From contig NC_091014.1 of NCBI RefSeq assembly GCF_041296385.1, positions 63,248,578 through 63,312,577 on the forward strand: a stretch of 64,000 nucleotides of DNA, in the 5' to 3' direction. Every line of letters starts with the position of its first letter. Position 1 is the first letter of the stretch. Positions 33,865 through 47,859 of the stretch are shown one piece after another. The DNA comes from Aphelocoma coerulescens (Eukaryota > Chordata > Aves > Passeriformes > Corvidae). Below the pieces are notes generated by a model that saw nothing but the letters and a program-made list of their open reading frames with translations, made no database searches and was not told where the DNA came from. Both the position numbers and the translations under genes were made by a program.

Positions 33865-36800
33865 TGCCCACACCAAACGAAGCAGGCAAGCCTTCAAGCT
33901 ATAAATGCTTTTCCACATATCCTTATGCTGTAGTAGTAGTATTAAAAAGCTTCCAATTTAAGCATGATTTTGTAAAGCGCAGAAAATGACAATTTATCCC
34001 ATCTTCTCTACAGTACTGCAAGATTTGGAAAATGCACATTTACCAGGAAGCTAATGCATTCTTTCTAGTACCATAAGGCATGCCCCATAAGCTCTGCATC
34101 AAGGGTTGGGGTCACACTAACATGGGCCACATGCTACTCTGCTCTCCTCCTGATGATGCGCTTCACTTCAGGAGTTAAAAACTAAATATATGAAACTACA
34201 CTGCAGAAGATGGCTTAAAACAGTTCCTCAAACAAATTAAAAGCTTCAGGCAAGCTGAGTTTACCCTTTGTCTCAGAATCCAATTCCACAGTTTATCACC
34301 ACACTCAATGCAGTCTTGTACTGAACTAAAATTTTACATGTCAGTTCATTATTAATCATTTTTTTCTATACATTTCTCCAGACTTTGCTCTTATTAGAGC
34401 CACAGAGTTTGATGATCTCCTGTGTTTCCCTCCTTTTTTTGTGCCAAGGTACAAGCCAGATTTCAATACCATTAATAGGACTCTTAGAACCCTTTTAATT
34501 GTGTGTTAAGTCAGAAGAAGGAAAGTGATTTTAATGGGGCTACTACTGAACATGAATAAAGCTCTGAAATCTGGCCCTACCAATTTAGCTTTAAAAAAAA
34601 TTAAATCCTAAGCCAATCATCCCTGTGTCCCAGTTTTTAGCGTTCTTTGATTTCCCCCAGTATTACTCTGACAAAAAAGTGAAATATTTCTGTGCAGCCA
34701 GGCAATAGCTATCATCAGTTCTGGAGTACTCTGATGTTTTGCCCCATTTATAACACACTTTAAAAATCCAGTCAGTTTAATATCCATTCTGACACAGGTT
34801 ACAACTCCTATTTTTTACTAAAAAAACTATTCCTAGACAGGACTCTGCCCAACAGCAACAAGAGCTTTATAGGAGCCCAGGCATGAGACAGCAAGGCCCT
34901 TAAGGGCATTGGCATCACATCTATGAAGTATCTCTTGACAACGAGTATAGGGCAGTGGTGAATTGGATCCCAGGACAGTGGCCTTAAATTAAAAAAAACA
35001 CTTTTTATAACCAAATAATCAAAGTCCTCCATGCTGTTTGTTTTGTTTTTTTTTTATTTCTGCCAACTTCCATTATTATACTTCTACAGTAACATTACTG
35101 AAAATTTCAATATAACAACTAGAAAAGAAAAATTTCATTATAACAACTTTAAAGATTTTTAAAATGTCACTGAAATTTAAGGGAGGAAAAATAACTACCA
35201 AACTAGAACTACCAAAAAAAAAAACCCCTATCTAAAAAGTCTGGTACTACCTTTCCACTACTGTGTTCTCATTTTTCAAACAGCTCTCACCCCTGGGACT
35301 CTGTCTGTCCTCAAGATTTTCTTTTACCAGGGGTAACATGTTCCTGATGATTTGCCCTGAAGGTATAAGCAGCCCTGTTACTCCCCCCCCCCATCAACAC
35401 ACTCTCGTATTTCTTTCCTTCCTGCCCATGTTCCACTGCTATTTTAGTCTATTCTTCTGTCTAGACAAATTTTACAGCTATTCATATTACTGGGCTTTCC
35501 TAATAAAAATACCCCTGTGCAATCTGCCATCACTGTGCCTGTGCCACTTAAGATAAATGTAAACACACAAAATAAAGCTGAAAAGGCACATGGGCCTCAT
35601 ATCTTTTGGATATACAAGAGTCACACAGATATGAAATCCAAAAGCAGTTATTACAGTTCTTCTGACGAGGATTTATTAGACTGTTTCCTGAAGAAAACCC
35701 CCACAGTATACATGATGTTCCCACCAACCCCAACTCTAGCAGTATATCCCAGGCAAATGATCTTTTTAGACAAGAGTATAGCACTTAAAAAGAGTAGCAT
35801 CAAATTCTGCATTAGGAGCCAACTGCAAAGCAGTAACCTTTTGTATTTTACCAACACTTCCCACAGTATTTTGTCTGTTAAGACTCAGCTCCAAGAATCT
35901 AGCAATTAAACTCATGGAGGACAGTTGAAAACCTACCCTGAATATCTGGTTATTGATCAATAACCAGAAGAAAATAAAAATAAAGCCAATATTTGTCAAT
36001 CACATGTTTTTTAAATCTCAAGTTTTTTAGAGCTGGATTGATTTTTCTTGCACATTTGGAATGGATGTTGTCAAACAATGCACAGAATAAAATTCAAATA
36101 TCAATGAGAGTATTAAAATTCAGAACTTAGACATAAATCCTTCATGAAAGATACAGCTGAATACTTTTGCCATTTATACTATTCCTCTCAGCAACATCTG
36201 GCACAAAGTAGCAGTTATCCCCTAAAATCTCACACAATGTGATCACAATAAAATTCATTTAATATAATCACTTATAATACATAAAATGTCAATTCAATTA
36301 GACTGTCACTATTACAGCTTCCTGGTGATAGTTTGCTCTACAAAAGTGTGACCTAGTACTGTTCCTATTTGTTAGTCTAGGGAGGAAAAAACTGGTGATA
36401 TTGCACTATGTAAGGGACCATCAGAAGGTAAGAAAGCTGTCAGAGCCACTGATCTCAACCTATTGAAACTCATAGACCTATAAAGCATCTCAAATGGAGG
36501 TATGGATCCCTGAATAATGAATTTCAGCCTAATGACAATAGCCTCACTTTTCTCATTATCTTTCACAAACCCATAGAAATAGGTCCTGGACCATTGGTCG
36601 AAGACCATTACTTTAGGGCAGCAAAGAATTACATGCTGACACTTACAGTACTGCTGACTGAGTCATAAGGTGAGTAATTACACACACTGCAGCAAAGCAC
36701 AAATTCCTGGGGCTGGCCAGTCCGAGGCTCTGTGCTGGCACACAGGGACCCGGGTAAGCAACTCCCCAGTAAGCAGAGTCAGGGCAAGAAAGGAAGCTAC

Positions 36801-37095
36801 ACACAGGTGTTAAATTGCACACAGGAGTATTCACTGGGTGAAGACCTAAACAACGATGCAGCATGAGAGCTTTTAACTCCCATCCCCTCTTGCAAGGCAC
36901 CAACTCCACGCATTCAAAAACCCCAATCTAAAACCACAACCCTAAAGAACTAGAAGAGTCCCATTAACTCAATTAAACCCATTTTTGCTGATCCCTTTGG
37001 CCCCCGAACCTTTTATGGGAAACTGTTGATAAATTCTCTGTTGTTTGAATCTAATTTCACTGACTCTGAAGTAAACATAGACCAAATATACACAA
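33865..37095. other. Intronic sequence, nothing recognised
   Basis: AT-rich with several short A and T runs and one C10 run. No repeat family or gene was recognised. Confidence 0.55.
35383..35392 (+). repeat. C10 homopolymer
   Basis: Ten consecutive C residues follow a single ct. No repeat body is attached. Confidence 0.85.
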
Positions 37096-37099
37096 AGCA

Positions 37100-38410
37100 G
37101 TGTTCCCTTACTGCTCATTCACCAACTCCACTAGCCCAGTCATGCCAGGCCCTGATCCCCTTCAGGCCCATGAACATGGAGCCATCATGCCCTGCCAGAG
37201 CTGCAACAGCTTCAGGGGAAGCTCTGAGACACATGGAGACCCCAAGCTACAACCTCCCCAGATTGAAAACGAAGAAGCTGAACAGACAGCCTGCGTGGGG
37301 ACAACCTCACAGGCCACTAGTTTTGTTACCAGGATCACACACAGCTGTTCTACAAGCCAAGCCTGCCCTATGGCATCACCCAACCCTAGCACTCCCCAGG
37401 TAGATGCCATTACCTTACGTGGCTCAGGCAAGAAACCCCCACAGCTCCTCCTAAGAGATGATGATCCCCCAAACCAACAGCCAAGTCTCCCTAGACCAAA
37501 AGAAGAGCCAGGAAAGAAAAAGATGCCATATCATGCCCAAGCTAATGTGGTGTTTCAGTTTCTCAAGCTTCACAGCTATGGGCTACACAAGCCCTGAGGA
37601 CATGGGGGAGGTACCTGCAGCACTAGTAGGTCCCATGTCACCTCCCAGTCCAGGGAAGCACCCCACCTGAGGGAGACGTCACTTCTGTACCACAGAACTA
37701 CACTCCAGGGCACACAGGGGGCCTCAGCCAGCTGCTTCTTTTCCTCACACAATCCACCTGCAAGAAGAGCTCTACCCAGTCCAGGACATCACCTGCTGGT
37801 TTAGGCTGCAGAGGCCACAGCACCTTGGTCCCCAACCCACAGAGACACCCCAGCACCAGCTCCCAGCAGCCCAGGTGCACAAAACTGGGCCCTGCCTGTA
37901 CCCAGCCATGCGCGTACCTTGTTCAAATGGAGGGCAGAGACTCACAAGAGGCACAGACCCATAAGACGGAGCACGAAGGGCTGGTATTAGGGTCCATCAT
38001 CACAGCAATGAGCAAGCCAGGACCATAGCATCCCTCAGAGTATAAACCACCACCTCCCCAGCAGAGCTCAGGGAAGAGCCCGCACCCTCAGGCTGAGCTG
38101 AAATGGCCCCTGGGATGGGTGTGGGGGGCCCAGGTGGTGCCAATCAGGGCCATTAGGGCCGCCAGGGCCCATGATTGCCCCCAGCTGGCACCGCCTCTGC
38201 TGAGGGGGAACTGCACCTGCCACCAGACCCGCGTGGCAAGAGGGGCTTGTTTTCCCCACAGAGACTTGGAGGAGCCATGCCCAGAGCAGAGCTCCCCACC
38301 GCTGCCTCGCTCGTCACCCACAGTGCGGGTCACTGGGCTGAGGGATCGCAGCTACTGCAAATGGCGTCCAGTCAGGATCCGGCCCTGCGATGGCCAGGCT
38401 TGACTGAAAT
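37100..38410. other. GC-rich island in an AT-rich intron, function unknown
   Basis: Composition shifts sharply to C/G-rich, most strongly at 37,840-38,400, where I count roughly 17 CpGs in about 500 bp. Open frames of up to 165 codons occur on several frames, but they overlap on both strands, are proline/serine-rich and match no family I know, as expected of stop-poor GC-rich DNA. The CpG density is above the surrounding intron but below a classical CpG island by my estimate. It could be an alternative promoter, a non-coding RNA exon, an unrecognised LTR or a GC-biased unique segment. Confidence 0.4.
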
Positions 38411-39899
38411 GTGGTGTTTCCTTTTCCCTCAAGAAAACTTCTATCTGATAAAAGGCAAACAAATTCCCTCATAAATTTTCCTAGGATTATTTACAATGTT
38501 CTTTCAGCAGAAGCGATTAACAACTAGGGGCCTTATGTATCTCCCCTTCCAGCAGTAAACATCCACTGAAATAAATGAATTGTCAAGAAAAGAACAAGAG
38601 AAAAGTGCCCAAAAATTTCCACCCCTGCACCAGTGTTCAGATGATGACACTTGTGCTTCTGTCTCTTACTTGCCTCACTCCTCCAGAAACCCCTGGCATG
38701 AACATCCTTCTGCTCATGTTCTTGGATTTTTGTCTGCACCCCACCCACAGTCCTGTGGCAGTGCCCAGACAGGTGTCATGCCCACCGAAAATGCCCTCTG
38801 GAGATATTTAGCAAGCAACGACCAAAGGACAGTCCACTGTGCTGCAGATGAACAAAATTAAAGCAGTCTGAAGTTTACTTGGGGAAGAAACCAACATTAA
38901 GAGTAACAGGGATCTCATCCCTGACTGTGTGGGGGCTCCTGCTATGGGCTACACTCAGAAGAGAAGCTGGGCCTCTGGCATTGAAGAAATTTGTGAATCA
39001 GCACAATGGAAGAACAAAAAAAAAACAACTTTTGTTCTTCTTACCTGTGTGGCACAGTACCTGATGGGTTAGCTCACCAGATTTTCATGGGTTTAGACTA
39101 GATATTTAGATAACATATTTGAAAGATTGGGCTAAATTAACAAGATTCCTGAAATTTGTACACTCACTGGGAACGTAATATGGATGTCATAACCATGTAG
39201 CAATACATTAATATGCAAGTGAGATGTGTTGGGTTAGAAGAGGTCATTTGAATAACTGGTGCAATCGCAAAGATGGTATTTTTAATGTTTCTTGATCATC
39301 TTGTTCTGTCAGGACAGAAGTTCACTAGTGTGAAATGGATAACAAGCCCCCACGAGGTCTGTAGCACTAAAAGGCTCCTTTGATGGTACTAATGAAGCAG
39401 ATGACTTTTACTTCCGTGACTTTCCATCATAGTCATTTTTGCAAATGTAACTAGTATTGATCAGTATATATCATCTCATATGTGACAATCAACACTTCAG
39501 CATATTTTTGATTGCCAGAATATATGGAAAAGAAACCGGTAGTGTTGGAAGAAACAAAATGTGTGGTAGAGAAAAGCTATCTCAGACAGGTGAACAGGTA
39601 ATCTCCAGTTCACCTCTCTTCTAGAGCAGGCTGACTCCATGCAGCACAGCCTCCCAAGTTTTGCTTCCAGCGCCTGTTACCTACCTCTGTAGATACTTCA
39701 CTGACAACACAGTACTATGTGTTTTGACAGCAGAAGATTCTTTGTAGTTTTCAGACTATTTTGTCACTTCCTTCTGTGTCATTTCTTATGATATACCCCT
39801 TTGAATCACACAAAGTAATTCTTCCCCTCTTAGCATTAACACCCACCAAATATTTGTAGTCTCTTAGTGCATGCCCGCCTTCATCATCTTTTACCCACA

Positions 39900-40125
39900 T
39901 GAAGCACACCTAATCTTTCAACCTAAATCAATTCTGAAGCCATCCTGATAATTTTTGTTGCTTTTCTTTGAACTCCTCTCAGTTTGTTGAGACGCTGCTA
40001 TTAAAGTTTTGCGCAAGGCTTGACGTGATGGTTTTAGATGTGCATGCATCAGAAGTGTATAGAATTAATCTATTACCACCTTGAACTGCAATATAATGCT
40101 TCCTTATATGCAGTGCAAACACTGC
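39900..40125 (-). mobile_element. Ancient CR1/L3-clade LINE fragment, ORF2 C-terminal region
   Basis: The minus strand at about 39,905-39,992 reads LNKLRGVQRKATKIIRMAS, then one stop, then VERLG. This aligns with the post-reverse-transcriptase segment of CR1/L3 ORF2 (general form L-D-K-L-E-x-V-Q-R-R-A-T-x-x-I-x-G...E-R-L). Upstream on the same strand to about 40,125 the sequence still resembles the preceding segment at DNA level but is too decayed to translate. It is non-functional, with a stop and many substitutions. Confidence 0.75.
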
Positions 40126-42469
40126 TTTGCAAATTAACATGGAATGTCCTATCCTGAGTTTCTGAGCTGATCTCTAGGCTTTTGATTCTTTTTGAGAGGC
40201 ATGAGTTCCAGATTATTTTCATATCTTGCTTTTTCCATTACTAGAGACACAGGCTCCGAAAAAATCTCAATAGAAGGAGCATCAGAATACAGTATAATAA
40301 TCAGAAAAGAAGGCTTCAACATATTTTTCAAAGTCTCCATGGCATTTTGCCCTAAAGAAAAAAATGTTTTTGGCTAAATTCTTGTTTAGTCTCTGTGTAT
40401 ACAATGATTACTGCTGGGACAGCAAAGGACCACCAAACCCCACAAGCACATAATCCTGACACCACTGCAGAGCATCATCCATCACTATATACAACTCATA
40501 TAGCCTTGGATTATGTATAGCTGTGTTCACATGGTGAAGGAAGCTCAGTGACAGTCTTGCTGACAGATGGACAGGAGATTCAGAAGACAGTGAGAAAACA
40601 GTACTGGGGCAAGGAACTCAAAGTCACCCAACTCACATAGGACAAATGAACAAGTACACAGAGAAGGATCCCCTAGACCTCTTTAAGAGGCCCAACCTTG
40701 CCTTGTTGATAAGGTGTAAGTCTCCTCTCTTACCTGAACTGATTGCTGCCCACTTACAGTGTTGAGGCTCCCTAAGAAACCAGTTACCTGTGTGTTCCTG
40801 CTGTGAGAGGCCACGATTGCTGTGTGCTGGCCACCTCAGGTTCTTCCAAGGTAGGGAACATTATGAGTTACACAACTTGCATGGGAAAACACAGGGTCTA
40901 TGCAAAAGAGGTAGGAGATGAAGACCAGAAGTAACAGGCCAACTCAAAAGGACAAGACTAATAATAACAAAATGGGACTAGGGAAAGGGACAGAAAGAAA
41001 GGGAGCAGAGAAGAGCAGGGATCAAAGGAGCAGGAAGAATAGCAGTATGGAGGCTGAGAAGAAAGGTTGTGACAGTCCCAGACTGTCACACCCCAGGGTG
41101 GCAGACTGTATCTGGCCATTAAGAGCACAATTTTGTGTCACATACAAATGTGATCCAAAGGAAGTCCTGGCAGCTTCCACAGGGACAACCTCTGCATTTC
41201 AAACACAACAGGGCCCCAGACTGAGCCACTAGTAGGTGAGCTTGTGTTTGAAGGCAATAGCCAACAGCCATTTCTGCTGAGACAAAACCTGGCCACACAT
41301 CTGTTCAAGAAGCCAACAAAGATCTCATCTTTCTCCAGACAGAAACTGAGTAACTATAATAGCACTGTGACAGTAATATTCCTTTCCCTAATAGCACACT
41401 CTTTGCTAACAGATTTCAAATGCCCTACAAAGGAGGGATTTCCATTGTCACTAACAGGTAAGTTGGCTGAGGTGCAGGGGATGAAGATGCTTCTTAATCT
41501 GGTCTAGCACAGATCAGGCAATAGAGACTGGCCACCTCTGCTCCAGTGTGCTACTTGCAAAGCAATGCCTCCTGTAAGTATGATCTGTTCCTATCTCTAC
41601 TTACAGGGGATCGCTTCTTCCAACTGAAGATTATGCTTTTTCTGGTTTCGTACAGCTACCTGGTGACAGGATAAAAGCCAGGTGACATCCACTCTTCCCT
41701 TTACCATTCATCATCAGACATGAGGTAGGTATGGCTAAGGGGAAGGGCCAGAGCCCTCCCGAGCAAGAGAGATACCTCACTTACCCTGCACCCAGCCAGC
41801 TCCCCCCCCTTGCCTGACTACTCAGCATGCAAAGTACATGACAAGTGGATTAAAATAACATTTTACACAAGACCTAACACTCATTAAAAAGAGGGGAGAT
41901 CTCAAGGCAAGCTCAAACTGCATCATCACCTCAACCTAAAGAGATGGAAGATGGTAGCTTGCCACACAGACTGCTGGTGGTTTCTGTCACAGCGTGTGTC
42001 AGGCTGCTACACGTGTACATTAAATACACAAATGCACATGTCAAAGAGAGCAGGAGGGTGTTCGGTATCATGTGCCATACTCCATGAGGAACCATGCTCA
42101 ACAAAGAGAGCTATGGGGGTGGAAACCCTAAACCTGACTTCATCTTCCATTGACCAGCTATTCCCTTTGCCGAACAGAGCCCCAGATATTCCTATCTCAT
42201 CCCATTGCCCCCACTCCTTCCCCTTTTAAATCCCATACACACATTTTGCTTTGGAAGCTAGAAGATGGGCACAAAGGTGAAGGGAAGGAAGGCAAAGGGG
42301 ATTTCTCCCAGGCCTAATATCACAGGGGTTCACCAGTGGCTTTGTCTGGGAAGTACTTTGTTAAAATGAAATGCATTTGTGGTGGAGGCAAGCACTGCAT
42401 AAAATCAACTCCGTATTAGGACATCTGCTCTTTGGATCATCCTGTTCTGGCTTGCTTTACAGATAGCAC

Positions 42470-43065
42470 ACATTAACCAGGTAATGATGAAGAGTCAGCC
42501 TAGCTATGGATGAATGGCTTGGATTAATCTCTTTTGTCTTGTGTATGATAAACACCAACTTGTCAGCTAAATCCTGTCTATAGAACCTTTATTAAGGATG
42601 ATTATGCATGAGTCAGAAAGGACACAGATTGACTTTCAGATCCCAATTTGAGTTTAAGGGCTGGCTGGTTAGAAACATCACCTTGAAAACCAAGTAAATT
42701 TGATCTGGATGCCACTGAAGAGAATAAACACGGGGTCTGGTGATGTCATTTTTCTCCAAAGTCACTTTTCTGTCTGCAGCAAAATTTTACCTTTCTTTGA
42801 AGAAAAACTTTTCTTTTGACTTTTCTTGTCTTTGTACTTTATAAACTATGTTAGAAGAAAAAGAAAGCAAAAGACAGAAAAATGGAAAACATAATTGTCA
42901 GTTTGGGGCAATGACATTCTTAGCTGTGACACTACGTATAGCTGCAGAGGACAGAAACCAATAAAAGTTATTTATAGGGATTTTAAGTTGAGTAGATAAA
43001 GGTCAAGATGTTTACCTGGCCCATTACTAGAGTCAATGGGCTGGAGGATGTTTTAAAGGAACCAA
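42470..43065. promoter_or_regulatory. Candidate conserved non-coding element
   Basis: The block from 42,480 to 42,730 (ggattaatctc, aaggatgattatgcatgagtca, tttgagttta) and a second from 42,890 to 43,060 (gacactacgtatagctgcag, aggtcaagatgtttacctgg) are repeat-free. They contain paired homeobox-, AP-1- and forkhead-like words. They could be two adjacent enhancers. Conservation was not tested. Confidence 0.3.
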
Positions 43066-43824
43066 AGAGGGATGAAATATTTACATATCCATAATAAAGT
43101 TACATATTATGAAACTTTAATGCATTTAATTTTCAACTTCTTTTTGCCTTTTTTCACATTCAAGTGTGCAAGATCAAGCTACCAAAAGTTTAGATGCTGT
43201 TTTAGTAAAGAAAGATCCACCAGAAACAGGTGGGAAAATGAGAAAAATCAGGAAAAAATTAAATTTGAATCAAGCTGAATAAAATTTTTAAAGCTTTTCA
43301 GTGAAATGTTAAGATAAAAAATCATTTTAGGTCAAACCAGAATGTTTTGGCAAAACAATAATGAAATGCTTTGATTTTTAACTGGATCAAGTTTTCCTTG
43401 ATAAATATTCCCTAAAAAATGGAAGTCTAGCTTTAGAATATTAGAAATTGTCATAATTTCCACAATTATATCTGGCATGCTGAAAAAAAATTACTTTTTC
43501 ACTGCCTTGTTTCCCTCAACCCTTCCTTGCCTTCTGACTCTACAGTGATTATTTTGTCACTGTGCTTGACAAAAATTCACAAAACCCTCTGATTCTCCCC
43601 CACATTGATAAGCTTACCATTTATGAAAAGAATTGGACCAGTTCTGCAATGCCAATAATTCAACCATGTCATAGAGACATCATCCTTCTTTTTTTTGTAT
43701 GTCTGATTACATTGACCTGAGGCTTCATTCAGAATCATAACACTGGAGACAAGAGTCTCCATTTCTCTTCATTCCCTAAGCAGACCATTACTAGAGCTAT
43801 TCAGGAAGAAAGGATCCTTTTATA

Positions 43825-43985
43825 GCTAAAGCATAAGATTAGGGGTCAAGAGTTTTGGACACACTTCCAGCTCTACCTCAGAGACTGCAGACAAGGCACC
43901 TGAGTTTCTTGGCAAAAAAAGGAAAACTATTATCTCAATAATTCTTTCACTGTTTAGATTTTATGCTTTAAGGCAGTCTTTTTCC
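43825..43985 (+). repeat. MIR-like SINE fragment
   Basis: The ordered matches are: gcataagattaggggtcaag, a ttccagctctacctcagaga segment equivalent to MIR's ttccagctctgcc, gacaaggcacctgagtttct, and an A-rich segment followed by ctattatctcaataat in place of aaaatggggataat. It is diverged and lacks clear ends. Confidence 0.6.
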
Positions 43986-43999
43986 TCAGGACAGTAGTC

Positions 44000-46775
44000 A
44001 ACTCAAAATAAGATACACAGTCCTTAATCGAGGACTAGGCCTTCTGCTGGCCCCTTGGTAGGTTTTAATGTTTTGAGGTGAATTTTAATGTACCCATGAC
44101 TTCAGGACTACACAGAGCTGCAGAAGGAGCCTGAGTGCAGGCATGGAGCAAAGCTTTCCCCCACTGTAGGGAAAGCCAGAAGGACATGATTAAGTAACAG
44201 CAGAGTGGCCTCCAAGAAGGCACTTCCCAGTGCTATCTCCCTATAGCTGTGCAGAAAGATGTTTCAAGCATGGTTCAACTGCCACAGCCTGGTGAGAGGA
44301 GAGTGGTGGAAGAGAGGGAGTTGTGGGGGTTTAGCAGCAGGCAGTAGTCAATAAGTGTTTACCAAGATAAATGTATTAATATAGCAAAATCAAAATTAAA
44401 TATCTCAGTTACTAAAAAAGGGGGTTTCAGCTGACTCAAACTAAATGTCTACTTTGGTGTTTCAGTTCTGAGAAAAATCCATTATTTTGAATTTCCAGGT
44501 CACTTCTTGAAAGCCTTTCCCGGATTGAAAAATCTGTTGCCTGTAGCTTAAAGCAAAATGGACCAACTGTTCTCTCTCCTCCTGGGCCGTGGCTCTGGCT
44601 CTGCATCTCACCCCATCTGTACCCCATCAAAAGCTGAGTACCTCTGGGTAGTCACAGCAAGTCTGATGGTTCCCTGTGGCTCAGAAAGACCTGGCATCCC
44701 TATTTGTCCACAGTGTAATATTCTGTGTAGACCAAGGCTGAGCGTGTTGCTGCATTGGCACACTGGGTAAAAACTGATGTGCTGGGCACAGCCTGGGCTG
44801 CTGGTCTCTGCTCTGCCTCAGCAGAGATGGGGACAAAGGCTGCCAGAAAGGCTTTGTGCCACCTTGGTATCTTCTGAAGATGAGGACTGTCTGGGGAGTG
44901 TGACTGTCCCATGCATAAGTCAGAGCAACCCCAGAGACTGCTCTAATTTATGCAGACTTGAAATACCTTCTACAGCTATTTTACAGCGTGTTTCATTCTA
45001 CTGAATGTGAACAAGCACAAAACTTAAAGTCTGTTCTCCTTGTGCTTTTGCTGATGTTTCAGTCCAACTATACTGACCCTGACTGTGCTTAGGACTTCCC
45101 AAAAAAAGCACCATTTGGGATGGTGGTTTGGTAATGCAGACTACTGTCTGCTTAAAATTGACTGAGACCAATACATTTCACATAAGCCACTTATGGTAAT
45201 GACTTTTGGTCACTAGTGATGTGAGCAAGGTCAAGTTAAAACCCATGGGTAAAAGACTGCAAAGCCCTTTTTGAGTCCCTGAGGACATCTGTTCTGCAGT
45301 GATGATAACCAAAGTAGCAGGGTGGCTTGCTGGGAAAACTTAATTTGCAAGCAAGAAAATATCTTGGAGCTTGTGCAGGGCTGTCAGCAAAGTGACTCTG
45401 CTGGGCTGGAAATATTCTGAGCGAATATGATAAGGTGAAACTGGCCAGCATCAAGGCCTCAGTGCCATGTCACTCCCAGAGCTCTATTTTAAGGATTTAA
45501 GAGAGATTTAAGTTGTGTGGAAAAGTTAATTTCTCCCCACAGACAGAAACTGTCTATCCCAAAAGCAAAACAAGCACCAAGTAATCTTAATTTCTTTTTT
45601 CCCTTTTACTTGCATCCCCTCCTTTTAACTATTTACATACCTTGCTTACCCTTCCAAAATGACACAAGGTCTGAACTGCATGTCCCATACTGCCAGTAGA
45701 GTAGGAAACAAAAACTGACCATCCATGACCTGAATCATAACTAAATTACTCCAATCATAAAGCAAAAAGTTCAGCTCATCAATGTTTAAGGGACTTGTGG
45801 ATGCTGAAAGCTTGATGCAGAGAAATTTTCCAGCTTTCTGCCAGCATCCATGTGAAAGTTGGCTTTCACACGCACGCTTGCTGGGAACAGTGAGAGGTTT
45901 TTGTAAACCAATCTTTATCTTCCACCTGTAGCTTGTTATGCAGTATTGTTATGTTACTGACTGGAGAAATATTTTGAAGTGGTTATTATAGGGTTTAACC
46001 AGTCATTCTAAGAGGTGGATGGTCAAAAAACCAATAACCTTATGCCATTCTAGCGAACCAGGTTATATAAACGAGTTTGGAAATTAATAAATAATTCCAT
46101 TCCCGTCTTCTGGACTGGAGTTATGCCACTTTTCTCGGTACAACAGCGACAGAGATCCTTCCCTCCCTTTCATTCCTTGCAAAGCAGAACCATGCAGCTT
46201 CTCCAGAGGCTACCAGCTCCTCAAGAAGCAGCCCAGAATCCGCTCCTGCAAAGAAGGTGCCAAGGGCAGGAGATGTAAGAGCTCAGGAACTAAATATGGG
46301 GCCCAAAAGCACTTGTTCTCTTCTATGGGTTGCTTGAGAGGGGATGGGCAATGAACACTCCTGAAGTTTTGGCCAGTAAGTGCAGATTCCTGGCAAACTG
46401 CACCCCGTGAACACCTGCAGGCTATGGAAAAAAACCATAAATTAAGTTCTTGCTTTTTAATTGAAATACAGCAAATCTCTGGTTTTTTAATAGTCTGGTT
46501 TCCCATGTGGTATAACATCCACATAGCACTTTTTAAGTGACATGATGCAGCATGTCTGTGTTAAAAACAACAATAAAAACAATCTTATCTCAAGCCCTCA
46601 GGATGCTGAGGGGTTCAGCATTGATGAAATGTCACCCTTGCAGAGGATAGGCTGAGGAATTTGTGTGCAGTGGTAGCTTGCAATCTGAGCACAGGGGTTT
46701 AGAAAAGGGCTGCATTTCATGACCTATAAAAGAGAAAAAAATGAGATTTACATTCCAAATGTGCTGAGCAGCCCT
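44000..46775. other. Intronic sequence, nothing recognised
   Basis: Moderately mixed composition. The segment 44,550-44,930 is locally GC-richer, with overlapping short open frames on both strands and no family match. Confidence 0.55.
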
Positions 46776-46779
46776 TTCC

Positions 46780-47000
46780 CTTTAGTTATTAGAAGCACTC
46801 GGCGTAATTCATAATCGCCTGATGCCAGGGGGAGGGGGGAGGTGCCCACTGCCATTCAACATCAAAATCCCTCCAGGAACAGCAGTAACGGGGTTCTGCT
46901 CTTATTTATATCATGACAATAAATGGTTGGCAGAAAGATACCAGCAAATATCAGAATAAATAATTCAGTAAGTGTAACAGAAGGTCACGAAGACTAACAA
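46780..47000. promoter_or_regulatory. Candidate conserved non-coding element
   Basis: A repeat-free block with unusual words such as ctcggcgtaattcataatcgcc, a purine run ggggagggggga, cagtaacggggttctg, and AT-rich homeodomain-like sites (cttatttatatcatg, gaataaataattcag). Retained CpGs in an AT-rich intron suggest constraint. This is inference only. Confidence 0.3.
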
Positions 47001-47859
47001 ACATGTTTCTGTTTCTTCTCCTTTTCTCTCTTCCCATCTTTTATGTATATGCTCTTTCCCTTCCCTCCCAAATTTCCCTGGTTTTTTTCAATACTGAACT
47101 CCATTCTTTTCCTTATGCACACAAAATTATGGCTTAAAAATGCAGCTTTCCCATTTCTCTGCTTTCTAGCCTCTGTTGTGCTGCTGATGGTTTTCCTGCA
47201 TCTGTCCTTCCTTTCTAACTTTCCCTTGTATTCTTTCCCTCTTTTACTGCCTGCTCCTGTCATCACCCTCCACATCCCTTCTTGTGGGACAACTGGCAGT
47301 GCTGACTTGCCAGGGTAAACTCAGTTCTGAGTTATGTTACAGTAAAATGCTGATGACATTGATAAAATCCTCTTGGCTCAATCTTGGAGCAGCAGCAGAA
47401 TGTGGCCCTGCATTAAGAGCACTCCTAGGCTGCATTGCTATGGCACCAGATCCACTCACTTACCCAAAGCGTTTATGGCTTTGGGTACTTACACACATAA
47501 AATACTCCAAGTCTTGCTCTACATTTGGGAAAGCCAGAGAACCCTTTGACTGACAGGTAAAACCTGAACTCTTGGTGTCAGGCACGCATTTTCCAGAGCC
47601 ACAACTTCTGTGTAACATTCAGTCATAAATTATGAGTGCAGAAGGCAGCTCTGTGATCTCTCACTCAGATGCCCAGTAGAGGCCATGGGACTGTCCGGAA
47701 TTCATTTCTGTTCAAAAGATACAATCAAAGTTTTCAAACTGTTTTCCATAGAGAATTTGGCACCTCCAAGAGCAAGCTGTTCCTGGGCTTAATACCTTCC
47801 CCACTAAATGGGCATCGTTGGCCTTACATCTCTTTTGAATTCAGCTGGTTTAACCTCAG

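Noticed and set aside
37100..37597. 165-codon plus-strand open frame
   Set aside because: Lies in stop-poor GC-rich DNA with overlapping open frames on both strands; Pro/Ser-rich and unmatched.
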